NCBI GenBank assembly: GCA_022497155.1
Contig: MU385722.1
Span: 248,001-312,000, forward strand
Source: Whalleya microplaca
Taxonomy: Eukaryota; Ascomycota; Sordariomycetes; Xylariales; Xylariaceae
Length of the DNA: 64,000 nucleotides
Direction of reading: 5' to 3'
Shown here piece by piece: positions 1 through 11,556 of this stretch. Both the position numbers and the translations under genes were made by a program. Each line of letters opens with the position of its first letter. The first letter of the stretch is position 1. The notes under the pieces are model-generated. The model made no database searches, was not told where the DNA came from, and saw only the letters and a program-made list of their open reading frames with translations.

Positions 1-3000
1 GATCCCCTCACCCCACAGTAACCCCCAAAACTTTAACTTACTAGAGTCGTGTTCTTCCTACTTCCATGTATTCTTCAACTCTCTTTCATATGTATACCTA
101 CACCCTCGCTGCGGTTACGTGAACCACATTGAACACACTCTAAGGTCCTAGAATAAGTTGAAGATTGCTTAACAGTTGCTACTGTTCGGGACCGAAGATC
201 TGTCTCACGTGTTACGCTTGTCTTCCTATCCTATCGCATGCCGTTCCCAGTTGCTTGGAAGCTTCAAGATCTCCCTTCCTAGCATCGTAGAGCCTGGTAT
301 TCACATCTAGTGGGCAGTAAAGCCAAATTCCATAGTTTGCACTATACTACTTCGAACGCTCAATACGGAAGCAAGGCCTTCATTCTATTGGTGTCGACTC
401 GGATAGAACTGCATTTGTCAGTCTCTACCCTTCATCGGTACATCTCTCGCTAGCATCCTTCACCATATCCCAGTGTCCTGGCTTTCACTGGGGTTGGACC
501 GTGGTAATCCAACAAGACAGGACAATGCGGGACAGCAAGCGAAGATGCATACTGTCTGCATACTACGTATGTGCGCCAAGCACCAGAGCCCCTGTCTGAA
601 CTTTACCAAGAGTCCAGGGGATGGCAGCCTCTTCGCGTTTTGGACCTTCCGAGTCCCCGATATGACTCTCATCGCGACAGGTCATGATTCCCATGAAATT
701 GATTCTGCCTGGCCTTTGATAACCGACTCCAGCCTTAGAAGATAGTGATGGCCACAGTGTGGCTCACATCAACTGTCTCTCATATGCGACATGGGTCAGT
801 TTAGTCAGCTCGTCTCTGCAACGTAACTAATGTGCTGCCTAAGCTTTCTTCACGATATCTTCGGTTATCTACCTATCCTCTTCAAGTGTTAGAAGTTCTA
901 GCCTCTCCGCCTGCGTCTGCCCCCAGGCTGCTCCCAGGTGCTTACATATTCGCTAAGCAGTGAACAATACTTAGTCGCAGCAACTGTTTTCTCATTGTAT
1001 ATATCATCATGGTTACTCGGGGGGGCTTTTACTAGGATTTGCTTATCTTTCTACATCATAGGTTTATCTGCTGCACGCGAGGCTACACACATTCGCTGAA
1101 CATGAGTAGTGCTTACAGCCTTGTCCTCAATATGCAGATATCTTGCTTGAAATATGAAATGGGCTCTTCTCACAAGAACAAACCTGCTGCCCATATGTCC
1201 TAACACAAGGGAGTCGGGCCGATCAGCCGCATTCTCACAGCCTCTTCCGTCAAGTTCAGTCTAGATCGCATGACCGTACAGCATTTACCATCAGCTGGCC
1301 GGCTGTTATTTCCTACCTATAGCAGTTTAACACTCCTCGGTATCCCCGGCTAGCTGTTCTAAGACGAATGCCTATGCTTGTGTCACATCGCTGTATACAT
1401 CTAAATATAGGTGATTAGCAATGATATCACGCACGATCTGTGCGCGGATTGACGCGAACGACCTGCATAAGTGGCTATGCCCTGCTCTAGAGGGCAATTT
1501 CTTCCTTCCAGGAGTCTTATATAGCATCATTCCATAAGACAGACATTGGCTGTTTGCTCACAACAGCCAAAATTCTCTCACCCAACGGAAAATCGGTAAA
1601 GATTGAGTATGCCGAACACCAGGTTTACTTGTGAATTTATGGAATCTAGGGTGATGGGTCAGGCTAGAATTGTATAGAAATACACGGCGTGGCATATGGT
1701 GCTAGACAAGTACATTTCCTTATTTAAAGTTATTTGAGGCTCTTGGAAATCTATACCTATGCAGTATATGTGTTGCTTATCATGAGTCATTATACGCTTC
1801 TACATCTACGTTTTAACATAGCCTATCTGATCAGGACTAGCGATAAACGCCACTGGTGAGGATGGTGGTGTTCGGTTGCCCTAGCTCTATCTATGTTGGT
1901 CCATTCAGCTCACTCCTTAATCCTCCATCAACCGGTGAAGCTATAGAAATGACCAATGACGTCCATTGTGATGACGCCGTCGACCTGCACTGCTCACCGA
2001 GTCATCCAGGGTCGCTACCAACCCTCCTGCCTATCCCCTTCATCTTAAACGCTAGACAGCTTATATGCACGGTGGGTGCGAGACAGCCAACGGGAGCCCA
2101 GTGATATCCCAGCTAGGTGGCGTATCGAATAGACAAGATGTCGCCTTCCCCACCTCACGGTTATGTCTGGTTCCTGTGAAGGGCCAGAGGATAAGCAGGC
2201 AAAAGCAAGGCTCCCTCAGGTCTATCTTCCGTCAGATCGGAGATAGACAGACTTTTTGATCTCGGACGCGAAGGGTCTTAGTGTTAAGCAATGTAAGATC
2301 GTGCTCCTTCAGCTCCTCTCCGCTCCCAATCCCGAGCGACGATCGGCACTCGCAAGCGGCAGTAGCGGCGGGTGGCAGCGACGATAACGATCAGATCGGT
2401 TCGCTTGCCTGCTTGTGGGGTGTTATCGCGCCCACCACACGTGGGCTAGACCATTGAGCGTTGAAGCACGGCCCTTGGGTATCTTGCATATGGAGGGAGG
2501 GTCCAGGCCCTTTCAACTTCCTCTACTTCTTGGTCCCCGTTCTCGACGCCTTCTACGCAGCATGTAGGCATCCGAGCCTGCATGAACCCTCTGTTGTGAG
2601 TCCCCGACACTGCGGTGACATACAGAGGTATTGTAACCCTGTCTTGCTGCACTCTTGATGTCAACTCTGCCGGATCTAGATGACCACTCAGATACCTCTG
2701 AAATGATCCCCTGTACAACCCTTCTCTAGCGCAGAGAAGAGACAGTGGTATGTTGTTGATCCTAAAGGGGTAGTGCACGCACTATGCACATATCCGCAGT
2801 CAGACCTGAAGCCCCTGTGAGACTCGCCTCTTCCAGGTTTTAGCTATGCATGTAAGTATGTATGTAGGGAGCTTACTCAGGGTCCGGTAAGTAAGAAAGC
2901 CCCTGATCGCGAAGTACTCGCCGTCGCGAATACGCTCGTGGGTATTGGCAACGCCATGTGTCGTGATGTAAACGCTGTCAACCTTTTGAGGCATCAGCAT

Positions 3001-4263
3001 TGATTGTCGCGCTTTGCATGATCATCCGTTCCACTGGCTCCCCAGGTGGAGCGGGCTTGAGGGCGGGCTTGAGAGCGGGCAGCAGGTTACACAGGAAAAC
3101 ATACATGATGAAAGGAGGCCTATTGCATAACCCCCACGCATATTGTTTGGGCTGCTTACCTGCATGTATTACTCCCGAGTCCGCCTTTTGGTCAACGGGG
3201 CACCAGTGAAATTCTATGATTCAACGGATAGCTTCACACCATAATCGTGTTTGCCTCGGTAGGCGAGTTGTTAGCTTACAGGTTATGTATTTGGCCTGAT
3301 AACCGTGATCGTTAGTATGCGTGCGGGTATCTGACGTCTGCTGTCCAAATGCTTGTCAATGATAAGATAGAGTCTAGAGATGCATACTGTAAAAACTTGA
3401 CGTGAGGATCGTATGGGTGAAACTACACTACTACCCTGCATGCAAGGTGTATGTATGACATAATGACATAAGACACGAAGACACGTAACGCACATGGTGG
3501 TGGTATTGGTTAGATGTGTGATAGAATGGGATGATAGCTTGACTTGTCGCACAATTATACAGATGCCATAGCGTAGCATCTATGTACAGAAGGATATCGA
3601 AGCAGCGTCCAGAGTAAGACTTTAGCCTCGTCTGTGTATCACAAGATAACATCCTCTTCGCTAACTTTACGATAAACACAGCCACATTAGTTATTTCCTA
3701 TTCTAGATAATGGTGTAGGAACTCGGTATTAACGGTGCTTATGAAGCTGTTGCTGATGATCACAAAGATTTTATTGATGATGATGATGATGATGACGACG
3801 ACGATGATGACAATGACAAAATACCTGTATCCCCGCCTCACCGTTTCTTCTTCTTCTCCCGCCACCTCGTCGGCCAAGCATAGTAGGTTGAGGATGCCGA
3901 CGATGCTGATGCTGAACCTGTAACTCTAGACAAGCGCTTTGAGCTTTGAGATAAGGCTGGCCTTACTCTCTGTCTGCCTTCTCCAAGCTATTATGATGAA
4001 TAATAGAACGCCCAAAAAACATTTTCTACCTATCTCCCTGTTCTGTCTGATCCGTTTCAGTTCTGACAGCAGAGATCCATCAGGATTCATGCATCAGAAT
4101 TATACTACAGCATCTAAGGTCAGTATTTGTTTCTCTCAACCAATCAGGTAAACCGTTGGGAGACTGAAGATATGCTTCGGGCGGTTCAACCTCTCGAAAT
4201 ACCCCTATAAGGGGCTTTTGCTCATGAGACAAGATGGAAAGGGGCAGTAAATGACGCTAGGTG
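1..4263. other. gene-free flank
   Basis: I see no convincing gene here. Open frames are short (the longest about 110 codons), lack recognisable motifs and occur at the density expected by chance on both strands. The stretch contains a GAT/GAC microsatellite near 3775-3810 and is otherwise unique-looking, moderately A+T-rich sequence. No terminal repeat or transposase motif was recognised. Confidence 0.5.
3775..3810. repeat. GAT/GAC trinucleotide microsatellite
   Basis: Uninterrupted GAT units pass into GAC and back to GAT over about 36 bases. One plus-strand frame through it gives a Met/Thr-rich peptide, which is a by-product of the repeat and not a gene. Confidence 0.85.
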
Positions 4264-5131
4264 TTACTCACCACCACCGCCTGATGCGCGGATAACCTGG
4301 CCTGCAGAGGAAGATGTTAGTATTACGCTCAATAGGTCTGATAAGAAGCCAAGAGAAATTGCGCGTCTGCTGACCATTAATCCATTCGCCTTCTTCGCTG
4401 ATGAGGCAATAGACGGCCTTTCCAATGTCGGCGGGGACGCCGACCCTATCAAGAGGGCACATTCTCTTGAGTCCGTCCTTTATGGTCTCGATGGGCATGC
4501 CCTTGTAACCACCAGGCACATAGTGCCAGCTGTTCTCGTCGAACATGTCAGTCTGTATGCCGCCTGGAGCGATGGCATTGCAGGTGATGCGCTTGCGACC
4601 GCAGTCGACGGCGAACGCGCGCGTGAACCCCTCGACCGCCGCTTTGGAGCCCGCGTATAGCGCATGATTGGGAATGCCAGCCATCTGGGCAGCGATGGAT
4701 GAGGTAAGAATGATACGGCCTCCCTCACGGCAGTGCTTCAGCCCCTGCTGAGCGACGAAGAACTGTCCCCGGCAGTTGAGGTTGAAGACTTGGTCGAAGA
4801 GCTCTGGGGTCACCTCAGTCTCCTCGCACCAGACCTCCATTCCCGAGTTGGAGATGACGTAGTCGATGTGCCCGAAGTGGGCGATCGCCTTCTGGAAGAG
4901 AGTTGCCACCTCGGCTGGCTTTGATATGTCGGCCTGTAGGGCTACTGACTTGGACCCTAGCTTACTGAGCTCACTAACGACAGCATCGGCGGAGCTCGAG
5001 CTTCGGCTGTAGTTCACGACGACGGAGGCGCCGCGTTGGCCAAGTTCGAGGGCAATACCCCGGCCAATGCCTCGGCCGGAGCCAGTAATCAGAGCAACCT
5101 TGCCTGCCAAGGGTCTGGCCTGGTTACTCAT
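4264..5131 (-). CDS. short-chain dehydrogenase/reductase of the tetrahydroxynaphthalene/versicolorin reductase group
   Basis: Predicted NADPH-dependent carbonyl reductase acting on a polyhydroxylated aromatic polyketide, as in DHN-melanin or anthraquinone pathways. Two exons, 5131-4375 and 4301-4264, with a 73-nt intron, give 264 residues; classical fungal naphthol reductases have about 270-285. Seen in the protein: the TGSGRGIG cofactor motif from residue 16, the SNSG motif at 94-97 (the fungal naphthol-reductase variant of NNAG), NLNCRGQFF with Asn119, and the catalytic triad Ser145, Tyr159 (YAGSK), Lys163 with family spacing. The end is rebuilt across the intron as EWINGQVIRASGGGE, matching the usual EWxxGKVxxxxGG end. 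The ATG at 5131 fits family N-termini, but the frame stays open upstream to 5326 (next ATG 5182). The segment after SNSG reads MEVWCEETEV, unlike the SFGHxKDV of melanin reductases, so the substrate may differ. The nearest neighbour is a melanin-regulator-like gene. Confidence 0.9.
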
Positions 5132-8100
5132 TGGCTGTGTGACAGAGTCAGGTAAGTGATCTGAAGTGGCCGATGGCGTCATGCTGAATGAGCAGATATA
5201 GAGATGGGGTTCTCTAGTAGGAAGAATTGGCAGCACTTGCGCTGAAATGAGAAAAAGAATACGAACACAGGCTTGGTGAATGAGGAAAAGAGAAACTACA
5301 AAATCACGCTCAAGCATAAGACTCACAACTTCCTTATAACGCCTTGAACATGGTGGAGCTCCGACTTTTTGGGGAGTTTACTTGGGGTAAAGCTGCACTG
5401 GCGCTGAGACAAGCTGATTCAGAATAGGAACGGACTGTCGGCATCACGGACACGCATATCCTGAGGGGAATCAACAGGTCGAATACGGTGTTTCGACTAG
5501 CACAACGTGCGCACCGGGGCGAACGTACACGAAGCTAAGTACGCCCAACTGACGATACGCACCACCGGACTTCCGGGATAAAGGGATTTGCGAAACAAGA
5601 GGCAATGCCTTATGGTAGTATAATCTCATCCATGGCATGAAGAGTGAAATAGAGAATATGCAGAAGCCATCTTATGGCAAGAAACTGGAGGCGTTGATGC
5701 ATGGAGTCGGCGGAGAGATATGTGGATGTACCGTGTAAGCAGAGCAGAATATATGGGAGGGGCTATTACCAGTGTCTACCAGCTTGGCAGTTGGTTGACA
5801 GTTGCCATGGAAGTATTTCTGCTAGGTTCCCCTATTTTTTCCTAGGGTAAACAACTGCTGGCTCGGTTGTTTGAACTGTAAACTAGGAAATTCAATTTAA
5901 AAGAGGCGCATATCTTTCTACTGTGTAACAAACTACAAGGCTAGTGCTTATTCTGAGGCTGGTATTCGAGATCGTAATACAGCCTAGTAGTGGGATATCA
6001 GTGTGATTACTGGTGGAATACATGATGTGAACAACACGTGTCAAGTATCAGATGGTAGGTATGTATAGAGCCGTTGTCGTTGTACGGGCTAGTATATGTG
6101 TAGTACAATTCCAACTCGTGTTACAGTAGTCCAGATGCCTCGTACCATCACACCAAATCCCACGAATCCGACAGGCGTTCAACGGCCCGCGAAAGGATCG
6201 ATTCCGTGGTGATACCCGAACGAGTTCGCTGTCCGAACATATCATGATTGACTGCAAGGTATATTACAGGAATGCATGCGACTAGTAGCAACATCAGTTC
6301 TAAGGCTACGGTGATCACGAATCCTACTCCCTGGATCACAATTCTGCTCTTCGTAGTTCTACGGTGGCTGACCTTACCGCTTGTCACTTGCCTGCGATTC
6401 ATAGCTACCTAGCTCATTGTTTCAATCCTACTCATGCACTGCGGCATCATCCATGAAATTAACCTACACGAGCGACTAAATGTTGATAGGTAGTGTTCGA
6501 CGGCGACGTGTGTCATGTCAGGGACCACCAGAACAAGGGGAGCGAACCCCATCCACTTATTTCCCCGTCTCCTGGTAATGTCCCGAGATGAGTGAGATCG
6601 GTTTAAGCTCGCAGCCGCAATGGAACGCCAATAGAACCCCGGCAAGATAGCCTTCTCGGCTAACGTATCCATTAGGAATCAACCATGTCCCTGCTAGCTC
6701 TGCATTAGCGACAGTGGAGTGTTGCTTGATCAGCGCTCTCATGAGCTGTCTCTAGGATGGTGTCTTGGCGATATCCAATGATTTCTTTGACACGAACGAG
6801 CATAATGAGGTATCATCGTTGTAACCCGACATGCTCGGTACCTGTCATCTTTCGAGATGAACCAGAGAAGCCACATGAAGAAAAAATATGATACACTACC
6901 TAAGCATATCCAGGACATACCAACGTTAAGATTAATTGTATAGTCTTTCCTAAAATGATGCCGGTAAACCCGACTGAATGTAAGTAAGGTATAGGACACA
7001 TTGTTTGATAGAAAACATGTCTTTTTTTTGGCATCATAGAAACATCTCTTGGATAGAAGTACATGATGCTAAGCAGAGGATTCGCTTACCTAGCTCTAAA
7101 GGTTCCGAAGCTTTGGGTACTGCACTCCCCCCGCTAGTTACAAATAAGACACCCAGGTACCTTCTCACTACCTAACTTCATTATGCGAGTGCACTTGTAT
7201 CTTAACTCACTGCAGCAGAGAACAGGACTCAGCAGGGAGAAATAAACTAACATGCGTCGGGAAGGGAGAAACTGATAAATCTGGTCATACTGATTAGATC
7301 CTGGAATCTTATCTCACTCTTCTGATGAGCAATCATCTCACAAGTTTTATAACTAGATTAAAATAAGCACTAAGTAAACAGGAGGCTTAAAAATAAGATA
7401 TAAGAAGGCCCTATGAGGCTGACCTTACCTACAGATACCCTTACACGACGAAGATTGGGCAGTTCTGGTACGGGATACCTAGGTGGTGGCTTGAGCTGTA
7501 GAGATGGGTCTTATTCATAGTAAGATTATTACCCCGACTCTTAGGTTTGCAGGGAAAGCAAAGGATCACCAATGGCTATGACGACGTAGCCTCTGAACAA
7601 GTAGTATGATTCACACTTTTTCGTTCACATGCGCATTTGTATGAGTCGAAGTTGATGCCTTCTCGGGTATCATCTTTGAGTTCGGTAGGAGTTTCCAAAA
7701 TGATGCGCCTCTTAGGGACTTGGTGAATTTAGCATTTTGTACATCGACGAATATGACAGAGGCGCAAACTCGTATTTGGTTCCAGTCTCCAACGTTAGAG
7801 GGTGCGGAGAAACTCAGATGCAATGCGAACGATGGATGGATGGTGAAACTGGTTATTCAAGCAGCCCCGGATTGTATTATAGTGCAACCTGGCAGCAGGT
7901 ATTCGTGATTATCTAGTCTTAAACCTTAAAAACAAGGATTTATGAGTATTAGGGCTTGCGTGTCTGAATTACATCATAAACAACGAAGCGAAGGCCCACA
8001 GGCCAGCAAAAGATTTTGGCTTCTGACTTGCTCCTACAGGAAAGTAGGAAAACAGACTGCCCAACTCCCAGGCATCTGTTTTAGAGAGCCGATCTACCAT

Positions 8101-8445
8101 ATCCAAACATATTCGGCATCTAGGTATGTGCCGTAGCCAAATATTTCTGGTTATCCCCTATAAAATCTAGTCCTAACGCCTTTTATTCCTGGTACCTTAC
8201 AATGAAACCCCATTTTTATAACGCCTAGTTCCAGTCGCCTTTTCCATGTGTTTTAGGATCATGACATGTCCTCGCGCTGTCTCACTGAGACATCGCGTAG
8301 CTTTAGCCGAATGCCTGGCTGACGTGAGAGGGCGTATTGACTCGTGATTGTATTATACCCAACGTTGTGTTGGGATCAAGAATATAAATAATGAATGAAT
8401 TTGATGCATGTGCCTGATGGCCTTAGAGTAGGCTCGGTCAGACTT
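5132..8445. other. intergenic region between reductase and regulator genes
   Basis: About 3.3 kb without a supported gene. It holds the reductase promoter and 5' leader (to about 5330) and the 3' flank of the regulator. Short minus-strand frames around 6409-6999, one with a hydrophobic stretch, overlap each other and show no family I recognise; they may be chance or decayed coding sequence. No repeat or transposon ends were seen. Confidence 0.45.
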
Positions 8446-11400
8446 CTAGACTGTCGTAGCGGTTAGGGCATCGACGCTCCAGCTGTTGCCTAGAGCTACC
8501 AGCTTCCGCTTGATGCCATCACCTAGTCGCGTGCTTATTCCATCGTCAAGGGACTTAATGGCGTAGTCAAGGACCTCGTGCGGTTTCTCTAGGCTCGCAT
8601 TACTACCATCCCGCTGCACTAGAACAGGTATGCCGTCACTGTTCCACAAGTATGCAATAACGACTGGATCCTCCGGCGTCACTTGGTCAATGGCAACTGG
8701 ACTTCCTGCTTCTTCACGTTTCTGGAAGTTAGGATCCAGTCTCGAGATGCTGTCCGTCCAGAGGATGAGTGTCGCACGATACAGCGCCACGCTCCACCAG
8801 CTAGGCCGTCGGTCAATGAGCATCGACCGTAGCAGTCGGTATACCTGTCCGCAGTGGAATATTGCCTCCTCGCGCTGGTAAATACAACGCTTGTGGCGAA
8901 GGGATAGTTCCCAGTAGGAACCGTCGAATCCTTCACGTCGGGCTAGACGCTCAATTTCTGGGAAATTCGTCACCGCATTCAGCGATATCAAGTGATATAT
9001 AACCAAGTTGGTCTTGCTGATGGGGCAGGCTGGATTCGCTTTGTAGTAGGTAATACTTAGTTCATACCACTTCTGGAGTAATGCCTGGACCTCCTCTAGG
9101 CGCACCAAAGTCGAGGCTTTCGTAACAGTCCTAGAAGTTGTATGTCGCGCACTTAAAACGTCGGAGAAACAGGAAAGCATCTGCCTGAGGTGGCATAAGA
9201 GTGACTGGAGAGGATGGAGGAGTAGCCGCAGTTGGTAAGGAGTTAGGCTGCCTTGCCTCCTAGATAGATTATCGTGGAGAAAGTCCTGGAACAAGTCGTA
9301 GAGCGACGGTGTAAGCGATGGCGTGGTAAGCAGCTGTGGGTTGACGTTGGCGGTGCAGCCATAAATGGACTGCATCGCGGCCATCCATTGATCAGCATTG
9401 GCCGACATCCATAACAGCTCGGGTCCGGGCAGAGGGGCACAGAGCTCGCTGATAGAGAGCATAGGAGCAGTGTCATGGAAAAGGCTGAGTTCTTGGTCAA
9501 CCATGACCCAATTGTAGACTAGCCTTCGGAAGGATCAGCGTTATGCATAAGTTATTGACCGTAATACGGTATGAGGTGGCATCTATGAAACATACCTGTT
9601 TTGTGTTTCACGGTGCAGCCACGAACGCCATTGGAGCTCTGAGTTGGCTGCACTGTTGAATGGAGGGATCATAGAGGGCTGAGACTCGAGCATCCCAGCA
9701 TGCTTTAGCATCTACATAATTCGTAGTTAGAACAATATTATTCGCTGAACGGTGGGTTATTGGCTTCTCACCGATAGGTACATGCCCCGTTGGCCCATTG
9801 CTATGTCCATGAGCCATTTGTCACCGCTCCAAGCTCCCAGAAGGGTGAAGAGTAAAGCGCTTCGAAGCGCAGTGGGGTCAGCACACATCTCGATGTCTTT
9901 TTCGATAATGTCAAAGAGTGAGATGCGGCAAGTCTCGATGAGGCCGGCTGAAAGAGCCCGTGCCTCTGCTGTGGGAACTGCCGAGGCACCCTGTGCAATC
10001 ATGAGCAGGACTAGAAGCGCCGCCGCCTGGTTATTATGTAGCATCTCGTTGGGATCCACACAGCCCGCTGAAACTAAGGAGTAAAAAAATGAAAGATTTC
10101 GGACATAGCTCCTTAGAAAATACTCCAAAATCTTTGAAGGGGGGAGAACCAAGAAGGTGAGGAGTCTAGGGGTAGCGTATTTCTTGTTATGGCTGTTGAC
10201 GCCTCCTCGATGAATCTCGAGAGCCTTATGCAAGAAAGTTTGAGTAATTGCGAGGAGCTTGTCGCGAGTACGAGATGTCAAAGGAATGACTGAAGCCAAG
10301 TCAGCGGCATCCCAGTCAACTTGCTCGAGGTACTGTTCCAGGGCGTTCCAAGTTCCCTCGTGTTTCGACTTCTGCTCCAAACATTCCAAATGGACGATGG
10401 CTGTTCGCGGGCATGTACCAGAATATACTGGTGGATTACATCGCGCGAGTGGCCAAGCAGCCTCAGCGGCAATAACAACCTCGAACTCGGGAATCATGGA
10501 GGAAGATGAAGTGTTTAGAGTCATGTCAACTGGTTTAACCACAGAATCGAACTCCCCGTGAGACATTATGCTAGTGCTTCTTGTGTGGATCGATCCTCTT
10601 GACGAGCTCATGTGCTCCGAGTTAGATGATATGTCACTGAGGTCTGGGAAAGTGGGCATAGGTATGTCAGCTTGGGCCAGGGGCATATTGCCCGTGTACA
10701 TGTCGAGTTCTAGCGGGTATTCTGGCCAAACTAGCATGTCCTGATAGTTCGGTTCCTGTGGTATAAAGTCATTGCCTAGATGAAGCATCTCGTCCATGCC
10801 TTCTACCCTTTGATGTGAGGAAGGGAGGCCATCGCATGGAGAGCCCGTCTGTGAATTTGTTGGAGAGTTCTTGTCAGGCGGGCTTTCGTGCTGTTGTATC
10901 CGCGGGTCGATCGTCATACTGTTGTCAGGAGACATCGAAGCTTTTATCGACGGGTCCTGCTTGACTATATTTTGGTCAATATCCATGAATGCAGGGTTGA
11001 CTGTTACTGCTGGTGTTGGTGATGCTCGAGAAGGCGGTAAAGAGACTTGATTGTGAGTGCTCATTGCAGCGCTCGCTTGCGCAGCTCTCAAAGCAGCCTT
11101 CGAAGAGCGTCGCGCAAACCGTGCGGTGCATTCCAGGTTCTTGTCAGCGCAGCGCGCACAAGGAACTCTCTTATCACATCCTGTCTTGGCCTGGGCGCAA
11201 TTCAGGCAAGCAATGGGGGTACGTCCTGCCACTGTAGGAACACCTCCTGGAAGTGGCTCCATCGGATCTCGTGCTTCGTGATATGTTGAATGATGTCTCT
11301 GTAGTAGATCCCTAAGACGAGTTAATAAACGTCTGTGATACTGACACTTGAGCATCAATGGTGTGTACAAACCTTCGAGCGAAGGATAGTTGACAAGCGC

Positions 11401-11556
11401 TGCATCGGTGTGGTTTTACGTTGGTGTCTGGAACGCCCAATGTCAACAGCTCCTTATAGCTCGATGAGTTGACAAGCGTAACTCACGGCTAGGTATGTGT
11501 CTCTCTAAATGTTCCTTGCGCGTAAAACTCTTCCCGCAGTATGCACAAAACACCAT
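8446..11556 (-). CDS. fungal transcription factor with two C2H2 fingers and a Zn(II)2Cys6 cluster (Cmr1/Pig1-type architecture)
   Basis: Predicted nuclear DNA-binding regulator of 952 residues. Five exons: 11556-11487, 11427-11373, 11311-9772, 9711-9596 and 9523-8446; introns of 59, 61, 60 and 72 nt all have GT..AG ends and keep frame. The N-terminus carries two C2H2 fingers, Cys4-Cys7-His20-His24 and Cys32-Cys35-His48-His53, joined by the linker TNVKPH, then a Zn(II)2Cys6 cluster at Cys77, 80, 87, 93, 96 and 103. A long low-complexity Ser/Pro region follows, and the C-terminal two thirds look like the fungal transcription-factor regulatory domain (SGDKWLMDIAMGQRGMYL; LQWRSWLHRE; VYNWVMVDQELSLF). 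This order is that of melanin regulators Cmr1 and Pig1, but paralogues with the same order control other clusters. The neighbouring reductase supports a pigment or polyketide role by inference only. The start ATG lies three codons before the first finger, as is common in this family. Confidence 0.9.

Noticed and set aside
3735..3923. Met/Thr-rich small protein
   Set aside because: Produced by a GAT/GAC microsatellite.
6409..6999. Possible membrane-protein gene on the minus strand
   Set aside because: Three short overlapping frames in different phases, one hydrophobic stretch, no family motif and no consistent splice joining.
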